The translations under genes and the position numbers were made by a program. The notes beneath the pieces are model-generated. The model did not search any database. It was not told the origin of the DNA and worked only from the letters and a program-made list of their open reading frames with translations. A DNA stretch of 64,000 nt from Mesotoga sp. BH458_6_3_2_1 (GTDB lineage Bacteria > Thermotogota > Thermotogae > Petrotogales > Kosmotogaceae), in the NCBI RefSeq assembly GCF_003664995.1, contig NZ_JFHL01000002.1, positions 372,001 through 436,000 on the forward strand. Reading direction: 5' to 3'. Below, one piece after another: positions 24,685-33,359 of the stretch; position 1 is the stretch's first letter; each line of letters begins with the position of its first letter.

Positions 24685-25020
24685 GCAGGGAAGCGAAACC
24701 GTAAGCCGGATCCTGTTATTGTGACCATCTATCTGGGAGTCATGTTGCCATGACCCTCAAGCATCCTACCCGAAAGGGGTTCGGTGGGCAACCTCAGACC
24801 CTTTCTGCTTGGACTTGCTCCAGACGGGGGTTACCAGGCCTGCCGATCGCCCGGCAGCCGGTGAGCTCTTACCTTCACCTTTCCATCCTTGCCCGAAGGC
24901 GGTTTCGTTTTCTATGGCCCTTTCCGGAGATCACTCTCCCTGGGTATTACCCAGCGTCCCTGCCCATGGAGTCCGGACTTTCCTCGGATCATCCGCGGTC
25001 ACACATTTCGCTTCCCTACT
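24685..25020 (-). ncRNA. rnpB: RNase P RNA (class A)
   Basis: About 336 nt on the minus strand. The 5' universal region GAGGAAAGTCCGGACTCCAT is seen as its complement near 24970-24990. P1 is a 15-bp helix formed by AGTAGGGAAGCGAAA (5' end) and TTTCGCTTCCCTGCT (3' end). P4 and the 3' GGATCCGGCTTACGGTTTCGC segment are present. It is the catalytic RNA that matures tRNA 5' ends. It fills the gap between two radical SAM genes: its first bases lie inside the TAG stop of the upstream gene and a T-run follows P1 at the 3' end. Confidence 0.96.
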
Positions 25021-25924
25021 AAATCTTCAGAGCCTTGCAGCCCTGACTTCTACCTTCAATTATCATCTTTCTTTCAATCATATTCAAGAGCTTGATCTTT
25101 GACATTCCCCAGTTTCCAAAAATAGTACCCTCCAATGGCGGGTCTGAAACAAGCCTATGCACAATCACTTCACTATTGAGGTTTTCTAGGAAGATAACCA
25201 CTCGCTCCAAAAACTGCTCCAAACTTCCAATTGTGACTTCTCCTGCCCGATACTGTCTTGCCAGTTCGGTACCTTCAGCCACATATAGAGAGTGGATTTT
25301 GACTCCGTCAATTCTCAGCACCGATATCAACCTTGCCGCCTCAGATACATCCTCCTCTGTGTCCCACGGAAGATTGACTATGACGTGAGCAACAAGCTCT
25401 ATGCCTCTGCTCTTGGCTCTCAGGGACGAATCGATGAAATGTGACAGAGTGTGCCCTCTGTTGATAGTCTTCAGTGTATTTGGATTAATGCTTTGTAGTC
25501 CCAGCTCAAGAATAACGTCTACTTCTTCTTTAAACTCTTCAAGAAGGTCGAGCACATCGTCAGAAACAAGATCTGGTCTCGTAGATATGTCGAGAACAAC
25601 TACGTCATCAATAATCGCATCGCGATAAATTCTTCGAAGGATATCGATCGGAGCGAATGTATTTGAATTTGGCTGAAAATAGGCCATAAACTTGTGTATG
25701 CCTTTCTTCCTGAGCAGTGATATCCTTTGTTCCATTTGTTCTCTAAGCGAAAGGCTAGAGTCGATTGAAAACCCGCTTCCTGAAGGATCACAATATATGC
25801 AACCTCCTGTCCCCTTGATTTTGTGCGGGCAAGAAAAACCCGCATCGATGGGAACTCTGTGAACGGGTTCTCCGTATTTGAGCACTAAATGAGTCTTTAG
25901 ATCGTTATAGGGCTTACGATTCAA
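25019..25924 (-). CDS. TIGR01212/YhcC-family radical SAM protein
   Basis: 301 residues. PYNDLKTHLVLKYGEPVHRVP is the family opening, followed by the unusual iron-sulfur motif C-P-H-x7-C-x2-C (CPHKIKGTGGCIYC). Further marks: FMAYFQPNSNTFAP, STRPDLVSDDVL, ELGLQSINPNTLKTINRGH and LVAHVIVNLPWDTEEDV. Start TTG at 25924 with GGTGAG upstream, overlapping the lipoprotein stop by 11 bases. The reaction is not known with certainty; the family is related to Elp3-like tRNA modifiers. The stop codon doubles as the first bases of rnpB. Confidence 0.92.
   Translation of the reverse strand: MNRKPYNDLKTHLVLKYGEPVHRVPIDAGFSCPHKIKGTGGCIYCDPSGSGFSIDSSLSLREQMEQRISLLRKKGIHKFMAYFQPNSNTFAPIDILRRIYRDAIIDDVVVLDISTRPDLVSDDVLDLLEEFKEEVDVILELGLQSINPNTLKTINRGHTLSHFIDSSLRAKSRGIELVAHVIVNLPWDTEEDVSEAARLISVLRIDGVKIHSLYVAEGTELARQYRAGEVTIGSLEQFLERVVIFLENLNSEVIVHRLVSDPPLEGTIFGNWGMSKIKLLNMIERKMIIEGRSQGCKALKI
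25059..25087 (-). promoter_or_regulatory. Candidate intragenic promoter for rnpB
   Basis: Minus strand TTGAAT (25082-25087), 17-base spacer, GATAAT (25059-25064). It lies inside the 3' end of the radical SAM gene and would start transcription about 30 bases upstream of the mature RNase P RNA 5' end. The matches are fair, not perfect. Confidence 0.4.
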
Positions 25925-26423
25925 CAGATCTCACCAGGCTTCTCTCAAACTCTTTGAAAGCATCCACAGAGGAATTCACTTCTTCCTTTGTGTTTCCCAG
26001 AAAAAGGTAGAACCATTTCCCTGAAAACCACGTTCTGATGTAGCCTTCATCGATTTCCCCAGAAAACTCTCCGTAAACCCAAGGAATGGCACTTACAAAT
26101 GCTCTCAGTTCACTTGAGACGTCTCTTATTAGGGTATACCAAAAACTCGTGCTTTGAGAGACGTTTTCGAATTTCGCTACATAAACACTGAGCTTTCTTG
26201 TACCCTTTGCAAACTCTTTCTGAAGAAACAGAGCAGTATCACCTACACTGATGTCCAGAACTTTGCCGCCAACGCTAGTTAAGGTAGAGATATCCATATA
26301 TTCACTTAGTGTGAATCCCGCAAATCGTCCCGGCACCAGTTCCGACCGTGTGCTTCCGCAGGAAGAAATAAAGATTATCAGGATAGAAAATGCTGCTATT
26401 ATGTGGGGTAGCCTAATTCTCAT
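25914..26423 (-). CDS. Putative lipoprotein of unknown function
   Basis: 169 residues from the ATG at 26423 (GGGAGGTGAAGAA upstream), overlapping the folK stop as ATGA. A lipoprotein signal ends in IIFISSC, where Cys is the likely lipidated residue near 22. The mature part (GRFAGFTLSEYMDISTLTSVGGKVLDI, FLQKEFAKGTRKLSVYVAKF, WFSGKWFYLFLG) resembles the small-lipoprotein family in which a secreted alpha/beta domain judges its own sequence by repeats of aromatic residues. I do not recognise a function. It is flanked by folK and a radical SAM gene in one operon. Confidence 0.75.
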   Translation of the reverse strand: MRIRLPHIIAAFSILIIFISSCGSTRSELVPGRFAGFTLSEYMDISTLTSVGGKVLDISVGDTALFLQKEFAKGTRKLSVYVAKFENVSQSTSFWYTLIRDVSSELRAFVSAIPWVYGEFSGEIDEGYIRTWFSGKWFYLFLGNTKEEVNSSVDAFKEFERSLVRSVES

Positions 26424-26950
26424 TTCTTCACCTCCCATTCTATGAGTCTTCTGAAGGAGTTAGCTTTCATATAGATCTTGGGCCAGTTACTTTGCCCCAA
26501 CCTCTCTAAATAATCCGAAAACAAGACCCCATTTCTGGGATCCCTAATCTCGCTTTCTATTTCTAGCAGAGGAACCAGAACGAATTTCCTCTTAATTATA
26601 TCGTTGTGGGGAATTGTAAGCTCCTTTGTAGTTACGACAGTTTCTCCAAAAAGAATAATGTCAATGTCTATTTCTCTCGGACCCCATCGAAATCGCTCTA
26701 CTCGCCCCACAGACTTTTCAACACACTTTATTTCTCTTAGCAAGAGCTCCGGGTCTCCGGTGTGTCGGAATTTCCCGACGCAGTTCAGGAATTCTTCCTG
26801 TTCAGTGTTTCCATATGGTTGAGTGTAATAAATAGAGGAGACTGCTGAGGGAAACAGCCCCATTTCTATGAGTCTCTTGAAGGCTTTGACAATGTAACGC
26901 AATCTATCTCCGATATTGCTACCGAAGGCGAGGAACAGATCACTCTCCAT
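26420..26950 (-). CDS. folK: 6-hydroxymethyl-dihydropterin pyrophosphokinase FolK
   Basis: 176 residues. Family marks: LFLAFGSNIGDRLRYI, the signature RWGPREIDIDIILFG (metal-binding Asp pair), LTIPHNDIIKRKFVLVPLLEI. It transfers pyrophosphate from ATP to hydroxymethyl-dihydropterin in folate synthesis. No folB or folP adjacent, which is unusual for an operon copy. ATG start with GGAGG; overlaps the upstream radical SAM gene by 11 bases. Confidence 0.95.
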   Translation of the reverse strand: MESDLFLAFGSNIGDRLRYIVKAFKRLIEMGLFPSAVSSIYYTQPYGNTEQEEFLNCVGKFRHTGDPELLLREIKCVEKSVGRVERFRWGPREIDIDIILFGETVVTTKELTIPHNDIIKRKFVLVPLLEIESEIRDPRNGVLFSDYLERLGQSNWPKIYMKANSFRRLIEWEVKK

Positions 26951-28286
26951 TTAGTTTCCTCCGCAATGCCCACGCCGCTTCCTTCAATCTCTGTACGGTT
27001 TTCAAAGAAAATCCCCCTTCCCACCAGAGAGGAAGAATCGAATTGTCGAGAAGCAGTGGATCAATCTCTTCACTAAACATCCCTCTATCTACTAAATCCC
27101 TCCATTGCATCGTGCCAGGAATGGGTGTGAATTCATTAACGCTCGGGTTAACTCCCAGTTCTTCACAGACTTCTAGTGAATTCAGAACATCCTTTTCGCT
27201 CTGGCCGGGAAGATTCACCATGATGTAGGCACTAACTTCTCTAGAAGTGAATCCAGCTTCATAGAGGTTTTGAATTGCTTGATAGAAATCTCTTGAACTT
27301 ACTTTTCCTCCCGTCGTGTTCTGCAAAGTTGGATCCACAGTCTCTAGTCCGATCTTTATTGTCTTGAAATTGTTTTCGAACATCAGACCTGCAGTTTCCA
27401 TGTCCAGAAATCTGGCATGGACACCGTTTGGTAAGTGAAATCTTGCTCTAATTCTTCGATTATCTATTTCGCGCATCAGTTCTTTAAACCCATTACCTAC
27501 TAGAATGGCATCGTCGAAGAAGACTAGGTCGGAAAGATACTTCTTCTCTACTAGAAACTGAATGTAATCGGCGGTCTTAACTGAATCTCTACTATGAAAT
27601 CCTTTCCAGAGAGAATTACTGGCGCAATACGTACATCTGAACGGACAGCCGAGGCTTGTAATAACAACTGCATAGCGAAGTGAGTCGTAGACAGAATAAT
27701 CGGGATCAAGGTCTTCGAACCAGTCAATTTGCAATGTACTGTCGATGCCGAGATAAGCCAGAGCTTTCTCAAGCGGTTTCATTCCAGTTCCGGGGCAAAC
27801 AAAATCTGCTCCTGAGTATTGCCTAGCATGATCAGGAAGCAGTGTAGCATAAACTCCGCCCAGCAGAACTGGAATTCCGGGCTTCTCCTCTCGAATTACC
27901 CGTATAGTGTCGCTTACTCCATAGTGCCAGTAAGTCATCATCGAAGTCACGAATACTCCATCTACACTTCCCGACTCCCTAAGTTTCTTTCGCAAGATTC
28001 CCTCGGGGAAACCGAATCTCTTGAATTTCCTTGGAATTGATGAAATGGATCGAGGTTTAGCTATTTCCTCTTCAAGAAATTTTCCCGTTCCGAAGTGTCT
28101 ATCTCCCTGTCCGGCACCAAACGAGACAAGCTCAAGATCATATCTATCGAGACAATCTATTACAACCGGTTCAATACCGAGATGTTTGAGGGCAGACGAA
28201 ATATAAAGAAGTCCTAGAGGCTTCAACCAGTAATCGTAAGCCGATACATCCTCAATCCAGGGGTTAATCAGCAGTATTCTTTTCAA
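26940..28286 (-). CDS. B12-binding-domain radical SAM protein
   Basis: 448 residues. N-terminal cobalamin-binding-like Rossmann region (RILLINPWIEDVSAYDYWLKP, residues 3-23; GIPVLLGGVYATLLPDHA), then Cx3Cx2C in SLGCPFRCTYCASN, a SAM-domain body and IKIGLETVDPTLQN. Start TTG at 28286 overlaps coaX by 23 bases. The substrate is unknown; the family includes methyltransferases and ring-forming enzymes. There is no histidine of the base-on B12 motif DxHxxG that I can see, so the B12 domain may be base-off or degenerate. Confidence 0.85.
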   Translation of the reverse strand: MKRILLINPWIEDVSAYDYWLKPLGLLYISSALKHLGIEPVVIDCLDRYDLELVSFGAGQGDRHFGTGKFLEEEIAKPRSISSIPRKFKRFGFPEGILRKKLRESGSVDGVFVTSMMTYWHYGVSDTIRVIREEKPGIPVLLGGVYATLLPDHARQYSGADFVCPGTGMKPLEKALAYLGIDSTLQIDWFEDLDPDYSVYDSLRYAVVITSLGCPFRCTYCASNSLWKGFHSRDSVKTADYIQFLVEKKYLSDLVFFDDAILVGNGFKELMREIDNRRIRARFHLPNGVHARFLDMETAGLMFENNFKTIKIGLETVDPTLQNTTGGKVSSRDFYQAIQNLYEAGFTSREVSAYIMVNLPGQSEKDVLNSLEVCEELGVNPSVNEFTPIPGTMQWRDLVDRGMFSEEIDPLLLDNSILPLWWEGGFSLKTVQRLKEAAWALRRKLNGE

Positions 28287-29049
28287 CTAACTTCACTCTG
28301 TTGTAGTAAGATCTTAGGCCCTTCAAGGTAAGGATGGGATCGTCGATTTCTATGAAACCACCTTCATCTATGAACATATAGACATCGCCGCCGGTTCCAA
28401 TGATTCTTGGCTTTTCTTCAAATTCCTTGATTATGTTGCCTATTATACCTTGGAGAGCAAAGTAGGTTCCGTTTACAATACCGATTCTTAGGTTATCTTC
28501 GGTATTAGTTCCAAAGTAGTGATCTTCAAAAAAGAGCTCAACTTCAGGAAGCTTAGCGGTGTGAGAGAAGAGAGAAGACATTGCCGTTGCCGGACCAGGA
28601 AGAATTGCGCCTCCTGCAAAGATTCCATCCTTAAGAATGTCTATGGTTATTGCCGTGCCGACGTCTATGACTATTGCGTTTGCCCCGTAACATTCTCGGG
28701 CTCCAATTACATTTGCCAGCCGATCTGCGCCGATCTCTGTGGGATTGTCAGTGTTGAGTCCAACCGAAATGAATTCGTCGGCCTTCACAAAAACTGCTGG
28801 TTTCGACAGATATTTTCTGGCAAAGTAATTCACCGATCCATTGAGTCTCGGCACAACACTTGCAACACATAGTCCGGTTACCTCGGAGAGAGAACTTCCC
28901 CTGCTCCTCAGTAATCCGTCCAGAATTACGAAGAGTTCATCCTCTGTTTCAATCCTGGAGGAAGGTAATCTCCAAACTGCCTCAATATCTCTTCCATTAT
29001 CAAGTCCAAAGACGGTTGTCGTATTTCCGATGTCTGCAAGTAACAGCAT
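28264..29049 (-). CDS. coaX: Type III pantothenate kinase
   Basis: 261 residues. Phosphate-binding LLADIGNTTTVFGL at the N-terminus, GADRLANVIGA and DVGTAITIDIL in the middle, GGAILPGPATAMSSL and IGTGGDVYMF. These are the hallmarks of CoaX (ASKHA fold, K+-dependent, not inhibited by CoA). First step of CoA synthesis. ATG start with AGGAGG; it heads the coaX-radical SAM-folK-lipoprotein-radical SAM run that leads to rnpB. Confidence 0.95.
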   Translation of the reverse strand: MLLLADIGNTTTVFGLDNGRDIEAVWRLPSSRIETEDELFVILDGLLRSRGSSLSEVTGLCVASVVPRLNGSVNYFARKYLSKPAVFVKADEFISVGLNTDNPTEIGADRLANVIGARECYGANAIVIDVGTAITIDILKDGIFAGGAILPGPATAMSSLFSHTAKLPEVELFFEDHYFGTNTEDNLRIGIVNGTYFALQGIIGNIIKEFEEKPRIIGTGGDVYMFIDEGGFIEIDDPILTLKGLRSYYNRVKLVEKNTAD

Positions 29050-29153
29050 GCAAAACCTCCTACCTAGATATTAACATCTCGTAGTCGGTCTTTCTACTGA
29101 CGTCTCTTTCAGGAGCCTATATTGTTTCACATTTTCTTAATATTTCTCTCCAC

Positions 29154-29182
29154 TTGATAGGCAGATGATGTGATGATATAAT
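29154..29182 (+). promoter_or_regulatory. Promoter of the tRNA operon
   Basis: TTGATA (29154-29159), 17-base spacer, TATAAT (29177-29182). Predicted start near 29189, about 32 bases before the first tRNA. Confidence 0.8.
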
Positions 29183-29220
29183 CTTTCTGCCAGCGCAGGC
29201 TGGAGACTGAAAGTGGGAGC

Positions 29221-29296
29221 GACTCGCTAGCTCAGCTGGTAGAGCACCTGACTTTTAATCAGGGGGTCGCGGGTTCGAATCCCGCGCGAGTCACCA
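29221..29296 (+). tRNA. tRNA-Lys (UUU)
   Basis: 76 nt. Acceptor GACTCGC/GCGAGTC, anticodon loop CTTTTAA (anticodon TTT), T-loop TTCGAAT. The 3' CCA is encoded. Confidence 0.97.
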
Positions 29297-29381
29297 GCGA
29301 GAGTGGCGAAATTGGCAGACGCGCTGGACTTAGGATCCAGTGGGGAGACCTGTGAGGGTTCAAGTCCCTCCTCTCGCACCA
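29297..29381 (+). tRNA. tRNA-Leu (UAG)
   Basis: 85 nt with a long variable arm. Acceptor GCGAGAG/CTCTCGC, anticodon loop CTTAGGA (anticodon TAG), encoded CCA. It starts on the base right after the CCA of tRNA-Lys. Confidence 0.97.
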
Positions 29382-29407
29382 GAGTGATTTACGGAAAGCA
29401 AGTTTTC

Positions 29408-29482
29408 GCGGATGTAGCTCAGTGGTAGAGCACCTGCTTGCCAAGCAGGGGGTCGCGGGTTCGAACCCCGTCTTCCGCTCCA
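29408..29482 (+). tRNA. tRNA-Gly (GCC)
   Basis: 75 nt. Anticodon loop TTGCCAA (anticodon GCC), encoded CCA, discriminator U. The acceptor stem GCGGATG/CTTCCGC has a U-U mismatch at pair 6-67, and T-stem pair 49-65 is G-U. All other stems pair fully. Confidence 0.95.
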
Positions 29483-29483
29483 G

Positions 29484-29509
29484 AAAGACGCCGGAAGGGC
29501 GTCTTTTTT
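29484..29509 (+). terminator. Intrinsic terminator of the tRNA operon
   Basis: 9-bp stem AAAGACGCC/GGCGTCTTT with a 5-base loop and a T-run, starting two bases after the CCA of tRNA-Gly. Confidence 0.92.
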
Positions 29510-29697
29510 GTGTACATTTGTTGCTCTTATTTACCAATCAGCTTAGTTAAATCACCCTATAGCGATACAAACGTACAACCTTCTGGCTAGAGGTGTGATC
29601 CTGTCTCGGAGAATTCTCAGGTCGAGAAAAGTTGATCCCTTCTGAAATGCTGATCCTTCTTTTCTTTCTCTTGATTTTATTTGATTTTATTCTGATT

Positions 29698-31203
29698 TCA
29701 TTCCCATTCAATTGTGGCCGGTGGTTTGTCAGTAATGTCGAAAACGACCCTGCCTATCTCTTTTACTTCAGATGTAATCCTTGAAGAAGCTTGCCTAAGT
29801 ACCGCGTGCGGAAGTTCGTACCAAGATGCCGTCATACCTTCTGAACTATTAACGGCCCGAAGAGCAACTACATAACCATATGATCGTTTATCTCCTTTTA
29901 CACCCACGCTGGATACTGGTAGAAGGACAGCAAATGACTGCCATATCTTATCGAGTTCACCCGATTCGCGAAGTACTTCCATAAAAATAGAATCAACTTC
30001 CTTCAGAATATGTGCCTTCTCCGAAGTTACTTCTCCGAGTATTCTCACCCCAAGACCTGGGCCGGGAAATGGCTGCCTGCTGATCAGGAATTTGTCTATT
30101 CCAAGAGAGAGACCGAGGTTTCGAACCTCATCCTTAAAAAGCTCTCTAAGTGGTTCAAGCAATTCCAGCCTCATATTCTCGGGAAGACCTCCGACATTAT
30201 GGTGACTCTTGATCTTTTCACCATTCTTGGAAGCAGCTCCGGATTCAATAACATCCGAATAAATCGTTCCCTGAAGCAAAAAGCTTGCATTCAGTCTGCC
30301 AGCTTCTCTCTCAAACACTCTTATGAATGTCCGCCCAATGACCTTTCTCTTTTCCTCTGGGTCCAGTATTCCTTCCAGTTCATGGAAGAATTCCTTTGAC
30401 GCGTCAACTGTCTCTACATTTATTCCCAGTTTTCTCAAGGCCTCTGGAACTTCAATCTCTTCGTTTTTTCTCATTAATCCATGATTAACGAAAATCCCGG
30501 TGAATCTCTCGCCGATCGCTCTCGAAGTTATCGTTGCCGCTACTGTTGAATCTACTCCTCCTGAAAGACCTCCAACAACTCTTTGATCGCCAACGATTCT
30601 TTGAATGCTCTTCACTTTCTCATCAGCAATGTCAGAAATCTTCCAGTCTCGTGATGCTTTACAGATGTCGATCACGAATTCTTCGAGTAGTTCTTTCCCA
30701 AATTGTGTGTGATGAACTTCTGGGTGAAACTGGAGAGCGATATTCTTTCCATCTGTGAATCCCGCAATTGTCCCATTTCTACTTCTCGCCACGATCTGGC
30801 ATCCATCTGGAAGTTTAGTCACTTCATCGCCATGGCTCATCCATGCAATAATTTCGCCCGGGATACTTCTAAGGCAAGCATTTTCAATTAATACTGATGT
30901 GAGGCCATACTCGCCTCTCAATCCCCTTGAAACGACTCCTCCAACTTCTTTTGCCAAGAGATGCATCCCATAGCATATTCCCAGAATCGGTATTGAGAGG
31001 AACTTCAGTTGTTCAGGGAAACCTGCAGAGCCTTCTTCATAAACACTCTGGGGTCCACCAGACAAAATCACGCCTTTTATGTCTTTCTCGAATTTGAAGC
31101 TATCTGGACTCTCTACCGTGCAAAGAACACCGATCTCTCGAATTCTTCTTGCCAGAAGAAGAGTATATTGAGATCCGAAGTCGATAACTGCTATTTTATC
31201 CAT
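29698..31203 (-). CDS. guaA: GMP synthase (glutamine-hydrolysing)
   Basis: 501 residues from the ATG at 31203 (GGAGG upstream). Class I glutamine amidotransferase: Cys in LGICYGMHLLA, His and Glu in LQFHPEVHHT. PP-loop GGLSGGVDSTVAATI, then SHHNVGGLPE, QPFPGPGLGVRI and the dimerisation tail LRAVNSSEGMTASWYELPH ending in PATIEWE. It converts XMP to GMP. The leader on the minus strand was checked for a purine aptamer and none was recognised. Single-gene unit between the tRNA operon and the next minus-strand run. Confidence 0.97.
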   Translation of the reverse strand: MDKIAVIDFGSQYTLLLARRIREIGVLCTVESPDSFKFEKDIKGVILSGGPQSVYEEGSAGFPEQLKFLSIPILGICYGMHLLAKEVGGVVSRGLRGEYGLTSVLIENACLRSIPGEIIAWMSHGDEVTKLPDGCQIVARSRNGTIAGFTDGKNIALQFHPEVHHTQFGKELLEEFVIDICKASRDWKISDIADEKVKSIQRIVGDQRVVGGLSGGVDSTVAATITSRAIGERFTGIFVNHGLMRKNEEIEVPEALRKLGINVETVDASKEFFHELEGILDPEEKRKVIGRTFIRVFEREAGRLNASFLLQGTIYSDVIESGAASKNGEKIKSHHNVGGLPENMRLELLEPLRELFKDEVRNLGLSLGIDKFLISRQPFPGPGLGVRILGEVTSEKAHILKEVDSIFMEVLRESGELDKIWQSFAVLLPVSSVGVKGDKRSYGYVVALRAVNSSEGMTASWYELPHAVLRQASSRITSEVKEIGRVVFDITDKPPATIEWE

Positions 31204-31381
31204 TTTTCCTCCAAAAAGAAAAACCCACAGGGGGTGATGTAGAAGTGCCCTCCCCAAGAAAGAAGATTACGGCCTCATAGTGAAGTCCGCCAAACCGACC
31301 AAACCGATTTGAGGAATAATTTTGCTACTGGATTGTATCACCTTGTTTCACAGACTGCACTACGTGTTAGTAAACAGTGAA

Positions 31382-32212
31382 TCACCACTGCCCGAGAAGC
31401 CCCACATTCCAGGTCTTCTTAAAACTGAGCGATTCTATCTTGTTAGTCAGGTTGGCCCCTACTCCGGCTGTTATTATCATATCTCCCACCCTAACTTCAA
31501 TACCGCCTCCAACAATGAAATCAATGTTGTGTATGAGGTCGGCATTCACTGATACTCCCGCACGCGCCGAAAAGAGGTTCTTATATGTGTACTGCGTTGA
31601 AAGACCAAGATACTTGACTTCCATCCCGTTTCTAGTACCTAACTCAAGGCCTATCATGAACGGATCTGGGACGAACCTTATTCCAGCAAGTAGGTCGATT
31701 GAGTTTGAAGATATACCACTGTTCCATAAAAGACTGTCAAAGGCAACTACGTAGTCTAGCAATTCGTAAGCCCTTCCGGTTATTCCACCCCTGACTGCAA
31801 CACCGTAAGTAGGTGTCGCGCCAGTTGTCATGTTGATTTTGAAGTCTGCTCCGTAAGATGTAAGAGGTCCGAGTTCGCCCGATATCATGTAGCTAAGGGA
31901 TCTAACGCTCGATGTCATTCCAATATCCATGTAATACTGAAGCAAACCTGCCATTCCATCGTCTGAATCTTCAAAGAGCTGGATGTATAGACCACGCTCA
32001 TCTGAAGAGGGGGACGCGTTTGTAGTAAGCTCAATGAAGTTTGAAGAAAAAGCCGATTTAAGTATCCCGTATAGATCTGAAGGGCTGCCAAAACCCGAAC
32101 TATATCCCTTTGCAAGTATCCCATTTCCTCCAGTTTGCAGTAAGAAGGGATTCAATGCTATAGTAACCACGCCAAAACACACGACCACCAAGATCAAGAG
32201 CCTCTTCATCAT
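31382..32212 (-). CDS. Secreted beta-barrel-like protein, unknown function
   Basis: 276 residues. Signal peptide KRLLILVVVCFGVVTIAL, then a mature chain with alternating hydrophobic/polar strands rich in Gly, Ser and aromatic residues (GADFKINMTTGATPTYGVAVRGGITG; IGLELGTRNGMEVKYLGLS; ARAGVSVNAD). It ends in the aromatic NVGLLGQW, as in outer-membrane barrels. The likely location is the toga or outer membrane. The specific function is not recognised. It is the last gene of the long run that starts at pfp, two bases after tgt. Confidence 0.75.
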   Translation of the reverse strand: MMKRLLILVVVCFGVVTIALNPFLLQTGGNGILAKGYSSGFGSPSDLYGILKSAFSSNFIELTTNASPSSDERGLYIQLFEDSDDGMAGLLQYYMDIGMTSSVRSLSYMISGELGPLTSYGADFKINMTTGATPTYGVAVRGGITGRAYELLDYVVAFDSLLWNSGISSNSIDLLAGIRFVPDPFMIGLELGTRNGMEVKYLGLSTQYTYKNLFSARAGVSVNADLIHNIDFIVGGGIEVRVGDMIITAGVGANLTNKIESLSFKKTWNVGLLGQW

Positions 32213-32213
32213 A

Positions 32214-33359
32214 TCACCCCAAACGTTCTTCAGAAGTCTTAAGATCGCCTACTCGAATAAGACCGGTTTCAGAACAATGTCCTTTGAACTCACTCAGCCT
32301 ATTCTCAAGTATAGCCTCTCGAATCCTCTTCACAAAATCCATTAGAAAGCTTACATTGTGGTAACTCAACAGAATCTTGCCAAGTATCTCGTCCCTTGTG
32401 AACAGGTGATGGATATACGCTCTATTGTACGTTGAACAGACTTTGCATGTACAGTTCGGATCTACTGGAGATTTATCGTGCTTATTTCTTGCCGACTTGA
32501 GGTTAATTCTTCCACTTGAGGTCAGTGCCGACCCATGTCTGCCAAGCCTTGTGGGAAGAACACAATCAAACATATCGACTCCGCTTTCGACTGCGGCCAT
32601 GATCAGTTCAGGTGATCCTACTCCCATTAAGTATCTTGGCCTATCTTCGGGTAAAAGGCCGACGGATGCCGACAAAATTTTTTCCGTTGTCTCGAAGTCT
32701 TCTCCAACACTTAGGCCTCCCAAGGCGAAGCCCTCAAAATCCATTGCAGTGATTTCCGAAGCGCTCTCTTCCCTCAAGTCATTGAAGAACCCACCCTGGA
32801 CAATACCGAAGAGAGACTGATTGCGATCCTTCTTGTGAGCAAGTAAGAATCTCTTCGCCCAGTTAGTGGTTCGTCTTACTGAATTTCTGACATATTCCTT
32901 GTCTGCATTTGGTTCAACACACTCGTCAAAGGCCATTGCAATATCTGATCCTATGGCTTCCTGAATCTCCATTGAGAGTTCAGGGGTAACGAAAAGGTTT
33001 CTGCCATCAAGAGGCGAACGAAATTTCACGCCTTCCTCGGTAATTTTTTTGTTGGAGAGCGAAAAGACCTGGAATCCGCCACTGTCAGTTAGGATAGAAT
33101 GATCCCACGACATAAAATTATGAAGGCCGCCAAAGTATCTCAGAGTGTCGAGTCCTGGACGCAAAAACAAATGGAAAGCGTTGCCCAGTATTATTTTTGA
33201 ATCTATCTCACAAAGCTGATCTTGCCAGATTCCTTTTACAGTCCCATTAGTGCCTACGGGCATAAAAACGGGGGTCTCGAACTCGCCGTGTGCAGTGGAA
33301 AGTACAGCGGTTCTTGCGTTTGTTTCAGTGCTCTTAGACCTTATTTTCAGCTCAACCAT
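32214..33359 (-). CDS. tgt: tRNA-guanine transglycosylase (queuine tRNA-ribosyltransferase)
   Basis: 381 residues. Opening ETPVFMPVGTNGTVKGIW, nucleophilic Asp in LTDSGGFQVFSL, second Asp in MFDCVLPTR, GGLSVGE, and zinc site CTCKVC with a later His in LHHLF-type context (IHHLFTRDEILG). It exchanges G34 for preQ1 in GUN-anticodon tRNAs. The start ATG overlaps the cyclodeaminase stop by eight bases. No queuosine biosynthesis genes adjoin it. Confidence 0.97.
   Translation of the reverse strand: MVELKIRSKSTETNARTAVLSTAHGEFETPVFMPVGTNGTVKGIWQDQLCEIDSKIILGNAFHLFLRPGLDTLRYFGGLHNFMSWDHSILTDSGGFQVFSLSNKKITEEGVKFRSPLDGRNLFVTPELSMEIQEAIGSDIAMAFDECVEPNADKEYVRNSVRRTTNWAKRFLLAHKKDRNQSLFGIVQGGFFNDLREESASEITAMDFEGFALGGLSVGEDFETTEKILSASVGLLPEDRPRYLMGVGSPELIMAAVESGVDMFDCVLPTRLGRHGSALTSSGRINLKSARNKHDKSPVDPNCTCKVCSTYNRAYIHHLFTRDEILGKILLSYHNVSFLMDFVKRIREAILENRLSEFKGHCSETGLIRVGDLKTSEERLG

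Noticed and set aside
24750-25102. Plus-strand frames over 24750-25102
   Set aside because: They lie opposite the RNase P RNA gene and have no ribosome site or family.
29259-29537. Minus-strand frame of 92 codons with GFEPATP and RRDLNPH motifs
   Set aside because: It is the antisense of the three tRNA genes. This is a well-known false protein made from tRNA T-arms.
31204-31381. Purine riboswitch before guaA
   Set aside because: No aptamer core or paired loops recognised. Only a weak GGGG/CCCC pairing and a T-rich stretch were seen.
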